Positions 14,497 through 22,785 are shown, counted from the stretch's first letter. The stretch is 22,895 nt of DNA from Chloroflexia bacterium (GCA_025927935.1 JAICKM010000020.1:1-22895), one strand, 5' to 3'. Translations and numbers: made by a program. Notes: generated by a model not told the origin, from the letters alone.

Positions 14497-15915
14497 TTAG
14501 CCGATGGAGCCTTCCATCTGGAGCTGGATCAAGCGGTTCAGCTCGACCGCGTACTCCAGCGGGATCTCCTTGGTGATTGGCTCGATGAAGCCGTTGATGA
14601 TCATCGAGAACGCCTCGGCCTCGCTGAGGCCGCGGCTCATCAGGTAGAAGAGCTGCTCCTCGCCGACCTTCGAGACGGTGGCCTCGTGGCTGATCTGGAC
14701 GTGGTCTTCGTTGATCTGGATGCTCGGATAGGTGTCGGTGCGGGCCTCTTCGTCCAGCAGCAGCGCGTCGCAACGCACGTTCGACTTGACGCCGTGGCAG
14801 CCTTCCTGCACTTCGAGCAGGCCGCGATAGGTCGCCCGGCCGGTGCCCTTCGAGATCGACTTCGAGACAATGGTCGAGGACGTATTCGGCGCGGCATGGA
14901 CGATCTTGGCGCCCGCGTCCTGGTGCTGGCCGTTGCCGGCGAAGGCAATCGACAGCACGTCACCACGCGCCCCCGGCTCCATGCACCAGACGGCCGGGTA
15001 CTTCATGGTCAGCTTGCTGCCCAGGTTGCCGTCCACCCACTCCATGGTCGCGTTGCGGAACGCCTTGGCCCGCTTCGTCACCAGGTTGTAGACGTTGCCC
15101 GACCAGTTCTGGATCGTGGTGTAGCGCACCCGCGCGCTGTCATGCACGATGATCTCGACCACTGCACTATGCAGACTGTCCTCGCGATAGGTCGGGGCGG
15201 TGCAGCCTTCCACATAGTGGACGTAGCTGCCCGGCTCGGCGATGATCAGCGTGCGCTCGAACTGGCCCATGCTCTGGGCGTTGATGCGGAAGTAAGCTTG
15301 CAGCGGGATCTCGACCTTCACCCCCGCCGGGATGTACACGAACGATCCACCGCTCCAGACGGCGCTGTTCAGCGCGGCGAACTTGTTGTCGCCGGGGGGG
15401 ATCACCGTCGCCCAGTACTTGCGGAACAGGTCGGGGTACTCGCGCAGCGCGGTGTCGGTATCGGTGAAGATCACGCCCTGCGCCTGCAAGTCCTCGCGGA
15501 TGCTATGATAGATGACCTCGGACTCGTACTGCGCGCCGACGCCGGCCAGGTACTTGCGCTCGGCCTCGGGGATCCCCAGGCGCTCGAACGTATCCTTGAT
15601 CTCCACCGGCACATCGTCCCAGGTCTTGCCCTGGCCCTGTGTCGGCTTGATATAGTAGTAGATCTCGTCGAAATTGATGCCGGAGAGGTCGCCACCCCAG
15701 GTGGGCATGGGCTTGCGGAAGAACATTTCGAGCGCGCGCAAGCGGAAATCACGCATCCACTGCGGCTCGCCCTTCATCTCCGAAATCTCGGCGACCACGT
15801 CGCGGGTCAGGCCCCGCTTGGCCTTGAACACGTAATTCTCGGGTACGTGGAACCCATACTTGTAATTATCAAGGCCCTGCGGCTGGGTTTCTGTACCAAC
15901 CAGTTCGGTTGTCAT
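14497..15915 (-). CDS. sufB: Fe-S cluster assembly scaffold protein SufB
   Basis: SufB is the cytoplasmic scaffold on which Fe-S clusters are built, normally as SufBC2D with the ATPase SufC. The 472-residue product is SufB-like throughout: YKYGF near the start, [22 protein letters not shown] (split here as family text), [29 protein letters not shown] core, [10 protein letters not shown] and the C-terminal NVRCDALLL and [22 protein letters not shown]382 and E411 stand 29 residues apart, like the essential C405 and E434 of the E. coli protein; C238 may correspond to the persulfide-accepting cysteine. The ATG at 15915 is chosen because GAAGGAG lies 6 bases upstream; an in-frame GTG at 15930 overlaps that site. 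A perfect promoter precedes it and a strong terminator follows, so it is a single-gene unit; sufC, sufD, sufS and sufU are not in the window. Confidence 0.97.
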   Translation of the reverse strand: MTTELVGTETQPQGLDNYKYGFHVPENYVFKAKRGLTRDVVAEISEMKGEPQWMRDFRLRALEMFFRKPMPTWGGDLSGINFDEIYYYIKPTQGQGKTWDDVPVEIKDTFERLGIPEAERKYLAGVGAQYESEVIYHSIREDLQAQGVIFTDTDTALREYPDLFRKYWATVIPPGDNKFAALNSAVWSGGSFVYIPAGVKVEIPLQAYFRINAQSMGQFERTLIIAEPGSYVHYVEGCTAPTYREDSLHSAVVEIIVHDSARVRYTTIQNWSGNVYNLVTKRAKAFRNATMEWVDGNLGSKLTMKYPAVWCMEPGARGDVLSIAFAGNGQHQDAGAKIVHAAPNTSSTIVSKSISKGTGRATYRGLLEVQEGCHGVKSNVRCDALLLDEEARTDTYPSIQINEDHVQISHEATVSKVGEEQLFYLMSRGLSEAEAFSMIINGFIEPITKEIPLEYAVELNRLIQLQMEGSIG

Positions 15916-16007
15916 GGCGTGCTCCTTCACCTCTACCGCCGGGACAAGGAATCATACCGGCCAATGCCGATCTTGCCCCAGGAGTAAACGCATATTGATA
16001 CCTTTAC

Positions 16008-16036
16008 ATTATAGGCTTTTGGCGCGCCTTTGTCAA
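16008..16036 (-). promoter_or_regulatory. Perfect sigma70-type promoter of sufB
   Basis: On the - strand TTGACA (16036-16031), a 17-base spacer and TATAAT (16013-16008) match the consensus fully. The leader to the sufB start is about 85 nt. I found no convincing IscR or SufR site in it. Confidence 0.85.
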
Positions 16037-16058
16037 CATTTACACAGGCGAATCTGTG

Positions 16059-16094
16059 AAAACCCGGAATCCGGATCCAGCAGGCGGCCGGATT
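16059..16094 (-). terminator. Weak terminator candidate for galE
   Basis: On the - strand AATCCGG (16094-16088) can pair with CCGGATT (16074-16068) over a 13-base loop, with TTTT five bases later (16062-16059). The loop is long and the U-run displaced, so this is tentative. Confidence 0.25.
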
Positions 16095-16140
16095 GCCGGT
16101 GCTTGCGGTGATCAGGCACAAACCACGTCCCTCTGCGACA

Positions 16141-17130
16141 TCACCCGATCGGGCCGAAGCCGTTCGGGTGCGTCGAATGCCATAGCCAGGCCGAGCGCAC
16201 GATCGTTTCGAGGTCATACTGCGGCTGCCAGCCCAGGACCGTCCGGGCTTTGGTATTGTCGGCCCAGATCGCCACCGGATCGCCGGGGCGGCGGTTGGTG
16301 TACTTTACCGGGATGTCCACCCCGCTGACCTGGCGGGCCAGGTCGATAATCTCTTGCACCGAGGCGCCGTGGCCGGTGCCCAGGTTGACGATTTCGGACT
16401 CGTCATGGGTCGTCAGGTATTCCAGTGCCTTCAGGTGCGCCTCGGCCAGATCGAGCACATGAATATAGTCGCGGATGGCCGTGCCGTCGGGCGTGGGATA
16501 ATCGGTACCGAAGACCTGCACCGCCGGGATCTTGCCCAGCGCCGCCTTCATGACCAGCGGGATGAGGTTCAGCGTGAAGGTCGGGTCCTCGCCGATGCTG
16601 CCGTCGAGCGTCGCGCCCGCCGCGTTGAAATAGCGCAGGCTGACAAAGCGCAACTGATACACCACATCGAACCAGTGCAGCATCTGTTCGACCATGCGCT
16701 TGCTCTCGGCGTAAGGACTCTCCGGGTGCAGCGGGTTGGCCTCGCTCACCGGCAGCACATCGGGCGTGCCGTAGACCGAGCAGGACGACGAGAAAATGAT
16801 GCGCCGCACGCTCGCGCGGGTCATGGCTTCCAGCAGCGCCAGCGTGCCGCAGACGTTGTTCTGGAAGTAGCGGCCCGGCTGCGCCATCGACTCGCCCGCC
16901 GCTTTATAAGCCGCGAAGTGGATCACCGCCTCGATGGGATGTTCAGCAAACAGCCGGTCGAGCAAGGCGCCGTCGGCGATGTTGCCGCGCACCAGCGGGG
17001 TGTCGCCGATGGCCTCCTGGTGGCCGAACTCCATGCTGTCGAGCACGAGCACGTCGTAGCCCCGTTCGCGTAAGAGCCGCACGGTATGTGAGCCGATGTA
17101 CCCCGCGCCGCCCGTCACTAATACCAGCAT
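16141..17130 (-). CDS. galE: UDP-glucose 4-epimerase
   Basis: GalE interconverts UDP-glucose and UDP-galactose in the cytoplasm using tightly bound NAD, feeding galactose use and surface glycan synthesis. The 329-residue protein is an extended short-chain dehydrogenase: Rossmann motif G7-x2-G10-x2-G13 (TGGAGYIGS), VIHFAAYKAAGESM, the catalytic serine region FSSSCSVYG (probably S116), the Y140-x3-K144 pair in SPYAESK, RYFNAAGA, and the substrate region RRPGDP. Length fits the family (about 330-340). GGAGG lies 6 bases before the ATG. The upstream region shared with the rightward glycosyltransferase holds a palindromic repeat; I could not identify the galE promoter with confidence. Confidence 0.96.
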   Translation of the reverse strand: MLVLVTGGAGYIGSHTVRLLRERGYDVLVLDSMEFGHQEAIGDTPLVRGNIADGALLDRLFAEHPIEAVIHFAAYKAAGESMAQPGRYFQNNVCGTLALLEAMTRASVRRIIFSSSCSVYGTPDVLPVSEANPLHPESPYAESKRMVEQMLHWFDVVYQLRFVSLRYFNAAGATLDGSIGEDPTFTLNLIPLVMKAALGKIPAVQVFGTDYPTPDGTAIRDYIHVLDLAEAHLKALEYLTTHDESEIVNLGTGHGASVQEIIDLARQVSGVDIPVKYTNRRPGDPVAIWADNTKARTVLGWQPQYDLETIVRSAWLWHSTHPNGFGPIG

Positions 17131-17170
17131 ATGTGTCCTCCCAGCCTGAGTAAACTGTCACCTACCCATT

Positions 17171-17244
17171 ATCACTCTGAGTGCAGCGAAGAGTCTCGTC
17201 CTCTACCTTGCAAGACGGAGATTCTTCGCTGCGCTCAGAATGAC
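17171..17244. repeat. Dispersed palindromic repeat, copy C
   Basis: The left arm (17171-17200) and right arm (17214-17244) are inverted repeats with a few mismatches and one extra base, and match copies A and B over most of their arms; the centre (CTCTACCTTGCAA) differs. It lies 40 bases upstream of galE, between the divergent galE and glycosyltransferase genes. Confidence 0.8.
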
Positions 17245-17332
17245 GCCGCACGGGCGGGCGCCCCGGAACGCTGCCTGTCATTGTATGCCGTGTTCCGGCC
17301 TTTGGCAACGGCGGAAGCAAACAGCCGCTTTC

Positions 17333-17341
17333 TGGTATACT
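17333..17341 (+). promoter_or_regulatory. Extended -10 promoter of the glycosyltransferase gene
   Basis: TGGTATACT fits an extended -10 element (TG-N-TATAAT, five of six in the hexamer). No good -35 stands 16-18 bases upstream. Transcription would begin near 17348, about 100 bases before the GTG start. Confidence 0.5.
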
Positions 17342-17451
17342 GTACATCGGGCCATGCACGGCAAGATCCGTGCGCGGGATGCGGCCCGGCAAGCGTGTTA
17401 TCATCGGACATTCACCGCGACCGGCCACAGGCCGCGCAGAAGAAGGGTGGC

Positions 17452-18162
17452 GTGTACAAAGGGCTTTCAATTTCGGTAGTTATCCCCTGTTTTAACGAGG
17501 AAAGGGGCATCGGCACCGTGTTACAGCGCATGCCGGACTACGTCGACGAAGTGATCGTCGTGGATAACAACTCCGCCGACGGCACGGCGCGCATCGCCGA
17601 GGAGCATGGCGCGCGGGTGGTGCATGAAAAGCGCAAGGGCTACGGCAGCGCCTACCAGGCGGGGCTGCCGCAGGCGCGTGGCGACATCATCGCTACCCTG
17701 GACGGCGACGGCACCTATCCGGCGACGGAGATCGCGCCGATCCTCGACTGGATGCTGGCGCGCAAAGTTGACTTCGTCTCGGCCAGTCGCTTCCCCTTGC
17801 AGAAGCGCGAGGCCATGCGCCGCCGCAACTGGCTGGGCAACATGATCCTCACCTGGACCACGCGGCTGCTCTGGCTCACCTGGATGCACGACTCACAATC
17901 GGGCATGTGGATCTTCCGCCGCGAGATGCTGCGCCACCTGCGGTTGACCAGCCTGGGTATGCCTTTCTCGGAGGAGATCAAGATCGAGGCGATGACGAAC
18001 CGGCGCTACCGCTTCGCCGAGTACCCGATTCGCTATGAGGAACGCATCGGCGAGAGCAAGCTCTTCCCGTTCCAGAACGGGTTGGAGAACCTGCTCTTTT
18101 TGTTCAAGCTCCGGCTGGGGCGGCGCAAGCACGCCCGGCCCCTGCCCGGCCCACGCGATTGA
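17452..18162 (+). CDS. Family 2 glycosyltransferase, polyprenyl-phosphate sugar transferase type
   Basis: This 236-residue protein has the GT-A fold of family 2 glycosyltransferases, closest in pattern to dolichyl/undecaprenyl-phosphate mannose or glucose synthases, which transfer a sugar from a nucleotide donor to a lipid phosphate at the membrane. It shows ISVVIPCFNEERGIGTVL (residues 6-23), VDEVIVVDNNSADGT (31-45), GYGSAYQAGLPQARGD, then the metal-binding D84-G-D86 in LDGDGTYP. SGMWIFRREML and the EEIKIEA stretch follow. A hydrophobic stretch (NMILTWTTRLLWLTW) may be membrane-associated; no multi-span tail is present. The GTG at 17452 is used because AGAAGG lies 5 bases upstream and the family pattern starts a few residues later; the upstream frame is repeat DNA. 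The next gene follows after 13 bases, so they are one operon. Confidence 0.88.
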   Translation: MYKGLSISVVIPCFNEERGIGTVLQRMPDYVDEVIVVDNNSADGTARIAEEHGARVVHEKRKGYGSAYQAGLPQARGDIIATLDGDGTYPATEIAPILDWMLARKVDFVSASRFPLQKREAMRRRNWLGNMILTWTTRLLWLTWMHDSQSGMWIFRREMLRHLRLTSLGMPFSEEIKIEAMTNRRYRFAEYPIRYEERIGESKLFPFQNGLENLLFLFKLRLGRRKHARPLPGPRD

Positions 18163-18175
18163 CAGGAACCAGCAT

Positions 18176-19165
18176 ATGCCACAGATGACAAAAGCCCGTC
18201 GCGCCGTCGCCATGATGGCGGGTGGGCTGCTCGTGACCGGCCTTGCCGGGATGACCCTGCTGAGCCAGGCCGGGGCTGCCCCCCGCTTGGCGCCCGCCGC
18301 CGACAGCTTTGCCGACCCGGCCTTTGAACAGGTGTGGGGGCGCACCGATTTCCTGGTCGCCCAGGGACAGGCGGCGCGCTCCTGGTACTGGGGTCCCGCC
18401 GCGGGCCGCAGCGTCTACGAACCCTACGACGAAGGCTCGGGCCGGCTACACCTGGTGCAATATTTTGATAAGAGCCGCATGGAGATCAACGACGTGACGG
18501 CGGACCGCAACTCCAAGTGGTTCGTCACCAACGGCCTGCTCACCGTCGAACTCGTGTCGGGCCGGGTGCAGTTCGGCAACACGCGCTGGGTGCCCAAGCC
18601 GGGCGGCCCGGCGCCCATTCCCGTCGCCTCAGACGCCGACGACGCAAACGCGCCGACTTATGCCAGCTTCACCAACCTCGCCAACACCATCCTGGGCGAC
18701 CACAAAGCGCCCGACCGCAGCGGCCAGATCGTCCAAGAGACAGTGAGCCGGGCGGGCCAGGTGGCGCCCGCGCCCGACAAGGCCGGTTACGGCGTGCGCT
18801 ACGCCCACTTTGAGCCGTTGACCGGCCACAATGTGGCCGGGGTCTTCTGGGACTTCCTCAACGCCCGCGGCCCGGTGCGCGAAAACGGTGCGACGGTGAA
18901 CGCGGCGCTGAGCGATCCCTGGTTCTTCACCAGCGGGCTGCCGATCAGCGAGGCGTACTGGGCGCGCGCCAAGATCGCCAACACCCAGCACGACGTATTG
19001 ATCCAGCTTTTCGAGCGCCGCGTGCTCACCTACATCCCCGACTATGACCCGGCCTGGCGCGTGCAGATGGGCAACATAGGCCAGCACTACGTGCAGTGGC
19101 GCTATCCAGGCGGCCTCCCCGCCCCCGTGCCCACCGCGCCCGCGGTGCTGCAACTGGCGCACTGA
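18176..19165 (+). CDS. Secreted protein of unknown function, Chloroflexota-type family
   Basis: This 329-residue protein has a signal peptide (MPQMTKARRAVAMMAGGLLVTGLAGMT..., cut probably near residue 34) and no later membrane segment. Its body carries motifs I recall from many uncharacterised secreted proteins of Chloroflexota: VWGRTDFLVAQGQAARSWYW, VQYFDKSRMEINDVTAD, SKWFVTNGLLTVELVSGRVQ, APTYASF, GVFWDFLN, ISEAYWARAKI, VLIQLFERRVLTYIPD and GNIGQHYVQWRY near the end. No catalytic motif is evident. AGGAA lies 7 bases before the ATG at 18176; an upstream in-frame ATG at 18035 lies inside the glycosyltransferase gene and is rejected. It is the second gene of a two-gene operon that ends in a strong terminator, so its role may be linked to surface glycans, but this is only context. 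Confidence 0.85.
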   Translation: MPQMTKARRAVAMMAGGLLVTGLAGMTLLSQAGAAPRLAPAADSFADPAFEQVWGRTDFLVAQGQAARSWYWGPAAGRSVYEPYDEGSGRLHLVQYFDKSRMEINDVTADRNSKWFVTNGLLTVELVSGRVQFGNTRWVPKPGGPAPIPVASDADDANAPTYASFTNLANTILGDHKAPDRSGQIVQETVSRAGQVAPAPDKAGYGVRYAHFEPLTGHNVAGVFWDFLNARGPVRENGATVNAALSDPWFFTSGLPISEAYWARAKIANTQHDVLIQLFERRVLTYIPDYDPAWRVQMGNIGQHYVQWRYPGGLPAPVPTAPAVLQLAH

Positions 19166-19180
19166 CCCGGTAGCGGGCCA

Positions 19181-19213
19181 AAGGGTGGGCGCGGGCGGCG
19201 CCCACCCTTTTCT
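19181..19213 (+). terminator. Rho-independent terminator
   Basis: AAGGGTGGGCGC (19181-19192) pairs perfectly with GCGCCCACCCTT (19198-19209) over a 5-base loop and continues into TTTTCT. It lies 15 bases after the secreted-protein stop codon. Confidence 0.92.
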
Positions 19214-19344
19214 ATGCTCTGCGGTAAGCCGCACTACCGACAACTGTGGGGGCATGGGCTAGACTCCCTCCAGATAGTGGCTGCTCGCTTGCGGCCAAAA
19301 CGCCCACACTTTCCCATTTCACCGGTAATCGGAGGGATTGACCC

Positions 19345-20208
19345 ATGCAAATCGGAATCGGACTTCCCAACCCCATCCCCGGCACCCAGGGCCGCACCCT
19401 GGTCGAGTGGGCGCGCCGAGCCGAGGAGCGCGGCTTCTCGACCCTGGCGACCATCGACCGCATCGCCTATCCCAACTATGACTCCCTGATTGCGCTGGCC
19501 GCAGCTGCCGCCGTCACCGAGCGCATCGGATTACTCACCAATGTCTTGCTCGCGCCCACACGCAACCCCGTCGTGCTGGCGAAAGCCGCGGCCAGTGTCG
19601 ACCAGATCTCCGGCGGGCGGCTGACCCTGGGGCTGAGCGTGGGCGGACGCGAGGACGACTACACCGCGGCGGGACTCGACTTCAAGACGCGCGGTCGCCG
19701 CTTCGACGCAGACCTGGAACTGCTGCACCGGGCCTGGCAGGGCGAGCCGGTCGCGGGCAGCCCCAAGCCGGTGACGCCCACCCCGGTACATAACGGGCGG
19801 GTGCCGATCCTCATCGGCGGCATGTCGGACGCGGCGGTCGAGCGGACCCTGCGCTGGGGCATCGGCTGGACGATGGCCGGGACTGCGGCGCAGTCCGCGC
19901 CTTTCATCGCGCGCATCCGGCAGGCGTGGCAGGAGGCGGGCAAGCCGGGCAAACCGCGCATCGCCGGGCTCATCTACTTTGGCCTTGGTCCTAACGTCGA
20001 TACGGGCATCCCCGCCTATATCAAGGACTACTATAGCTTCGTGCCCGAGCCTGAGCAGTTAGCGGCAAGCGTTCCCCGCACGGCGGAGGCGTTGCAGAGC
20101 GCGGTCAAAGAGTTCGAGGATCTCGATATCGACGAGATCATCTTCGTTCCCACGATTGCCGAGATCGGGCAGGTCGATCTGCTGGCGGACGCCGTGCTGC
20201 CTAAATAA
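19345..20208 (+). CDS. LLM-class flavin-dependent oxidoreductase
   Basis: This 287-residue protein is a luciferase-like (bacterial luciferase/F420-dependent) TIM-barrel oxidoreductase; it would use FMN or F420 to oxidise or reduce an unknown substrate in the cytoplasm. Visible family features are MQIGIGLPN at the first strand, ARRAEERGFSTLATIDRI, ALAAAAAVTERIGLLTNVLLAPTRNPVVLAKAAASVDQISGGRLTLGLSVG (split text of the classic LLM block), the GRRFDADLELL helix, and VPILIGGMSDAAVERTLRWGIGW. Length is near the lower end of the family. GGAGGG lies 8 bases before the ATG. It stands alone after a terminator and converges on the anti-sigma gene. Cofactor and substrate cannot be decided from sequence here. 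Confidence 0.9.
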   Translation: MQIGIGLPNPIPGTQGRTLVEWARRAEERGFSTLATIDRIAYPNYDSLIALAAAAAVTERIGLLTNVLLAPTRNPVVLAKAAASVDQISGGRLTLGLSVGGREDDYTAAGLDFKTRGRRFDADLELLHRAWQGEPVAGSPKPVTPTPVHNGRVPILIGGMSDAAVERTLRWGIGWTMAGTAAQSAPFIARIRQAWQEAGKPGKPRIAGLIYFGLGPNVDTGIPAYIKDYYSFVPEPEQLAASVPRTAEALQSAVKEFEDLDIDEIIFVPTIAEIGQVDLLADAVLPK

Positions 20209-20227
20209 GCGGGTTCGCGACAAACGT

Positions 20228-20253
20228 GGGGGCGGCGCCGCAGCGCCGCCCCC
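20228..20253. terminator. GC-rich hairpin between convergent genes
   Basis: GGGGGCGGCGC (20228-20238) pairs with GCGCCGCCCCC (20243-20253) over a 4-base loop. It lies between the ends of the LLM oxidoreductase and anti-sigma genes. Neither side has a U-tract, so it is a likely but atypical bidirectional 3'-end structure. Confidence 0.5.
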
Positions 20254-20276
20254 GCATAGTGCAAGCGTATCCCTGT

Positions 20277-21095
20277 TTACGTCGGATCGACGGAGTGGGC
20301 CACGTCGAGCAGCCCCGCGTCGGGCAGCCGGCCCACCAGCACGTAAACCATCCCGCTGTCCCGCCAGAATACGGCATGGTCACTGCCGCCCGTGTCCATC
20401 CAGTAGGTGCGATCCCCCTGCTGCACCGTGTGCCAGGACCCCGGCGGCGGACCACCCGGATCCTGGGCCTGGTAGAGCGACAACATATTATCCCCCGCCA
20501 TCCAGGCCAGTTGCGCGCCGTGGGTCTGGCCGAGCATTAGCGCGCGTCCGCCGGCAAAGTGATAGCCTGTCGGCACGGCGGCAGGCGTCGAGACGGTCAT
20601 GCCCATCGTCGTAGCAAGTTGCGCGCGCACGGCGGCTACGTCGCCGGGCAGGGTGTGCGGCACATTGCCTAGCTGCTCGGCCATCTCGTGGTCCTGCATC
20701 GACATCATAGCGACAGTGGCCGCCTGGGAGCGGTCGAACAGATTGAGCGCCACCGTGCCCAAGCCCAGCGCCAGCACAAGCACCACAACCGCCAGGGCGC
20801 CGGCCAGGGCCCAGCGCCGGGATGGACGCCAGCGTGGCAGCCCGAAGCGGCGCGCAGGGGACGCGGCGCCGGCAAAGGCACGAGTGCGGACACGGGCGGC
20901 GAGACCGGCGGGAACGGGCGGCGCGAGGGCGGCGCCGGGAGCCAGGAACCGCTTCACCTGGCGCTGGCCTTCCACATCGGCCCGGCAGCGGGCGCATTCT
21001 TCCAGGTGGCGCGCGATAGTCTGCCGGGTGGCCGGATCGAGTTCCCCGTCCAGGAAGGCGCTCAGGAGATCGCGCGGCTCAGGGCAGGGAGTCAT
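20277..21095 (-). CDS. Zinc-finger membrane anti-sigma factor
   Basis: This 272-residue protein should bind and hold the ECF sigma factor encoded just upstream. Residues 1-50 form a zf-HC2/ZAS domain with H30-x3-C34-x2-C37 (RHLEECARC) and an additional Cys at position 4, preceded by [17 protein letters not shown] single membrane helix lies at about 95-117 ([19 protein letters not shown]). The outer domain (about 120-272) has a pattern seen in sensor parts of anti-sigma factors ([10 protein letters not shown]...[14 protein letters not shown]...[14 protein letters not shown]). GGAGG lies 6 bases before the ATG, within the sigma gene. The start overlaps the sigma stop by 4 bases (ATGA), typical of co-regulated sigma/anti-sigma pairs. 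The signal it senses is unknown; regulated proteolysis is the usual release mechanism for membrane anti-sigma factors. Confidence 0.92.
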   Translation of the reverse strand: MTPCPEPRDLLSAFLDGELDPATRQTIARHLEECARCRADVEGQRQVKRFLAPGAALAPPVPAGLAARVRTRAFAGAASPARRFGLPRWRPSRRWALAGALAVVVLVLALGLGTVALNLFDRSQAATVAMMSMQDHEMAEQLGNVPHTLPGDVAAVRAQLATTMGMTVSTPAAVPTGYHFAGGRALMLGQTHGAQLAWMAGDNMLSLYQAQDPGGPPPGSWHTVQQGDRTYWMDTGGSDHAVFWRDSGMVYVLVGRLPDAGLLDVAHSVDPT

Positions 21096-21670
21096 GGTGC
21101 GCCTCCGCTCAAGTCGTTCGCCGGCAGTTCGGGCATGCCCTCGGTCAGCCGGGCGCGCAAGAGGCTGCGCGCCCGGTAGAGGCGGGAGCGCACGGTCCCG
21201 ACGGGACAGCCGAGCATCCCCGCCGCTTCTTCATAGGAAAAGCCGCCCACATCCACGGCCACGATGGCGCTGCGGAAGTCGGGCGGCAGTTCCCGCAAGG
21301 CCGCGCTCAACCGCGCATCCAGCGTGCGATCCAGCAGGATCTCCGCGGGGTCGGCGGCGGGCGCCTCCCAGGCGGCGATGTCGGCGGGCGAGGTGGCGCT
21401 GAAGGAGCGCGTCCGGCGCGCTTCGGCGCGGCCCACCTGGTTAAGAAAAGTGTTGTTCATAATGCGATACAGCCAGGCGCGGGCATTCGTGCCCAGGGTA
21501 AAGCGATCAAAGGCGGCATAGCCGCGGGTATAGGTCTCCTGCACCAGATCCTCGGCGTCGGCGGTCCGGCCCGTCAGCCGCAAGGCAGCGTAGTACAGCC
21601 CGGAGAGATGCGCCAGCGCGACCTCTTCAAACAGCGCTTGCTTTTCGCGGTCATCGCGCCACATCCGCAT
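21092..21670 (-). CDS. ECF-family RNA polymerase sigma factor
   Basis: This 192-residue protein is an extracytoplasmic-function sigma factor that directs RNA polymerase to a stress or envelope regulon. Region 2 (about 13-80) shows [23 protein letters not shown] and [19 protein letters not shown]; region 4 (about 126-175) shows [26 protein letters not shown] and the helix-turn-helix [19 protein letters not shown]. There is no region 1.1 or 3. The ATG at 21670 has AAGGA 10 bases upstream; a TTG at 21688 and an ATG at 21664 are alternatives. The gene overlaps the anti-sigma gene by 4 bases. A promoter of ECF type lies about 100 bases upstream, suggesting that the protein activates its own gene. 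Confidence 0.95.
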   Translation of the reverse strand: MRMWRDDREKQALFEEVALAHLSGLYYAALRLTGRTADAEDLVQETYTRGYAAFDRFTLGTNARAWLYRIMNNTFLNQVGRAEARRTRSFSATSPADIAAWEAPAADPAEILLDRTLDARLSAALRELPPDFRSAIVAVDVGGFSYEEAAGMLGCPVGTVRSRLYRARSLLRARLTEGMPELPANDLSGGAP

Positions 21671-21765
21671 GGGCCGGCGTTCCTTCAACTCCCTGGGCCA
21701 CGTAGCAATCGTGCATCATAATGGGCGAGAATCGCGCCGGATGCTTCCCCGGCGCCTTCTCTATT

Positions 21766-21797
21766 ATAGACAACAGGGGAAGGCCGGGGAAAGTTCC
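21766..21797 (-). promoter_or_regulatory. ECF-type promoter of the sigma/anti-sigma operon
   Basis: On the - strand GGAACTT (21797-21791), 19 bases, then GTCTAT (21771-21766) matches the general ECF/RpoE pattern (GGAACTT, 15-19 bases, GTCTAA). A perfect TATAAT (21768-21763) overlaps the -10 part, so a housekeeping -10 may also be present. Confidence 0.6.
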
Positions 21798-21827
21798 CGC
21801 CGGGCGTAGTCCGGGAGCGAAAGCAGT

Positions 21828-21856
21828 GCCCGCCCGATCAGCAGGATCGGGCGGGC
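21828..21856 (-). terminator. GC-rich hairpin after the M23 peptidase gene
   Basis: GCCCGCCCGATC (21828-21839) pairs with GATCGGGCGGGC (21845-21856) over a 5-base loop, a perfect 12-bp stem. On the - strand it follows the peptidase stop (21892) and precedes the ECF promoter; no U-tract is present, so termination efficiency is uncertain. Confidence 0.5.
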
Positions 21857-21891
21857 GGGGCGCCGCGTGAGGCGGCGGGCACACGCAGCGG

Positions 21892-22632
21892 TCAGGGGCA
21901 AGCGGCGCCGAAGGCGGCACCCAGGACCGGTTCCGCACAATGGAGCCAGGGAAACTCCCAGGCGGGGTTGGTGGACCCGGCATTGTTCATCTCGTCTGGG
22001 TTGACCTGGATGTGGACATGCGGGCCGCTCGAAAAGCCGGTGCTGCCGCTCTCGCCGAAGGGCGCCCCGGCGTCAAAGGTCGCGCCCTCTTGCACCCAGT
22101 CGTTCAGCTTCGAGAAATGGGCCAGCAGGATATAGTGCCCGGTTTCGGCGGATTTAAACCAGACATGATTGCCCCAGCCCTTCCCGCAGCTCTGGTCCCC
22201 GGCGACGCAGCCGCGCAACACCTCGGTCACGGTGCCGCCCACCGGCGCATGCACGTTAGTGCCGGTCCAGGCGTCGAGGTCGATGCCATAATGCGCGCCG
22301 CCGCTGGGATAGTGGCCGAACTCGGCGGTGATCTGGTACTGGTGGTCCAGGAGATTGGCATGCGGCGCGACCGGCGGGGCGGGCGCCGCGGGCGCCTGCT
22401 CGGCGCCGCCGACCGGCACCACTTCCCCCGATGCGCGCACATGATAGGTCTGGCCGGGGGGGATGGCGTAGCGGCCCCGGTGTATGGCGCTGGGGTCGCG
22501 CAGCAGCCAGGCAGCCGCGCCCACCACGAGACAGAAGGCACAGAGGCCGACCAGCACCGCACGGTACGTTGGGCTATAGAGTAACGCAGACAGATTCGAC
22601 CCGCGGCGGGCACGACCATCTGACCAGATCAT
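21892..22632 (-). CDS. Membrane-anchored M23 (LytM-type) peptidase
   Basis: This 246-residue protein should be a zinc endopeptidase acting on peptidoglycan cross-bridges or stem peptides outside the cell. A single membrane helix (about 23-44, AVLVGLCAFCLVVGAAAWLL) is followed by a Pro/Ala-rich stretch (about 76-90) and the M23 domain (about 105-215). The zinc motifs are intact: H114-x3-D118 (HYGID) and H205-x-H207 (GPHVHIQV), with H172 in LLAHFS, so it looks active. Two cysteine pairs are possible (C142/C149; C232/C245). The start at 22632 is preferred because the in-frame upstream stretch to 22716 overlaps the -10 of a strong promoter. The ribosome binding site there is weak (CGGAAA). Single-gene unit on the leftward strand. 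Confidence 0.88.
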   Translation of the reverse strand: MIWSDGRARRGSNLSALLYSPTYRAVLVGLCAFCLVVGAAAWLLRDPSAIHRGRYAIPPGQTYHVRASGEVVPVGGAEQAPAAPAPPVAPHANLLDHQYQITAEFGHYPSGGAHYGIDLDAWTGTNVHAPVGGTVTEVLRGCVAGDQSCGKGWGNHVWFKSAETGHYILLAHFSKLNDWVQEGATFDAGAPFGESGSTGFSSGPHVHIQVNPDEMNNAGSTNPAWEFPWLHCAEPVLGAAFGAACP

Positions 22633-22701
22633 ATTCAGGTTTCCGTTTCGGAACGACAACTCTAGGGTGAATAGCGTGGGGGAGGCCAATCTCCCTGCCT
22701 T

Positions 22702-22730
22702 ATTATACCAGAACAAACGTACTACGGCAA
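22702..22730 (-). promoter_or_regulatory. Promoter of the M23 peptidase gene
   Basis: On the - strand TTGCCG (22730-22725), 17 bases and a perfect TATAAT (22707-22702), preceded by TGG (extended -10). Transcription would begin near 22695, which excludes the longer in-frame start at 22716. Confidence 0.75.
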
Positions 22731-22785
22731 TAGGATCAGGGTAGATATTGAGGCTATATTTATGGTCGCGGACAGCGACGCAGCA

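Noticed and set aside
14010..14500. Open frames in the repeat region giving peptides with SERSEES or ILSAAKNL
   Set aside because: Such peptides come from the palindromic repeat elements, not from genes.
14410..15987. 525-codon + strand open frame opposite sufB
   Set aside because: It is the complement of a convincing sufB gene; its protein is Arg/Asp/His-rich with no family pattern, as expected for a GC-rich shadow frame.
17302..17341. TTGGCA paired with TATACT as a standard promoter
   Set aside because: The spacing is 28 bases, too long; the extended -10 explanation is preferred.
22633..22716. Longer N-terminus for the M23 peptidase
   Set aside because: It would start with TTG inside the -10 region of the gene's own promoter and lacks a ribosome binding site.
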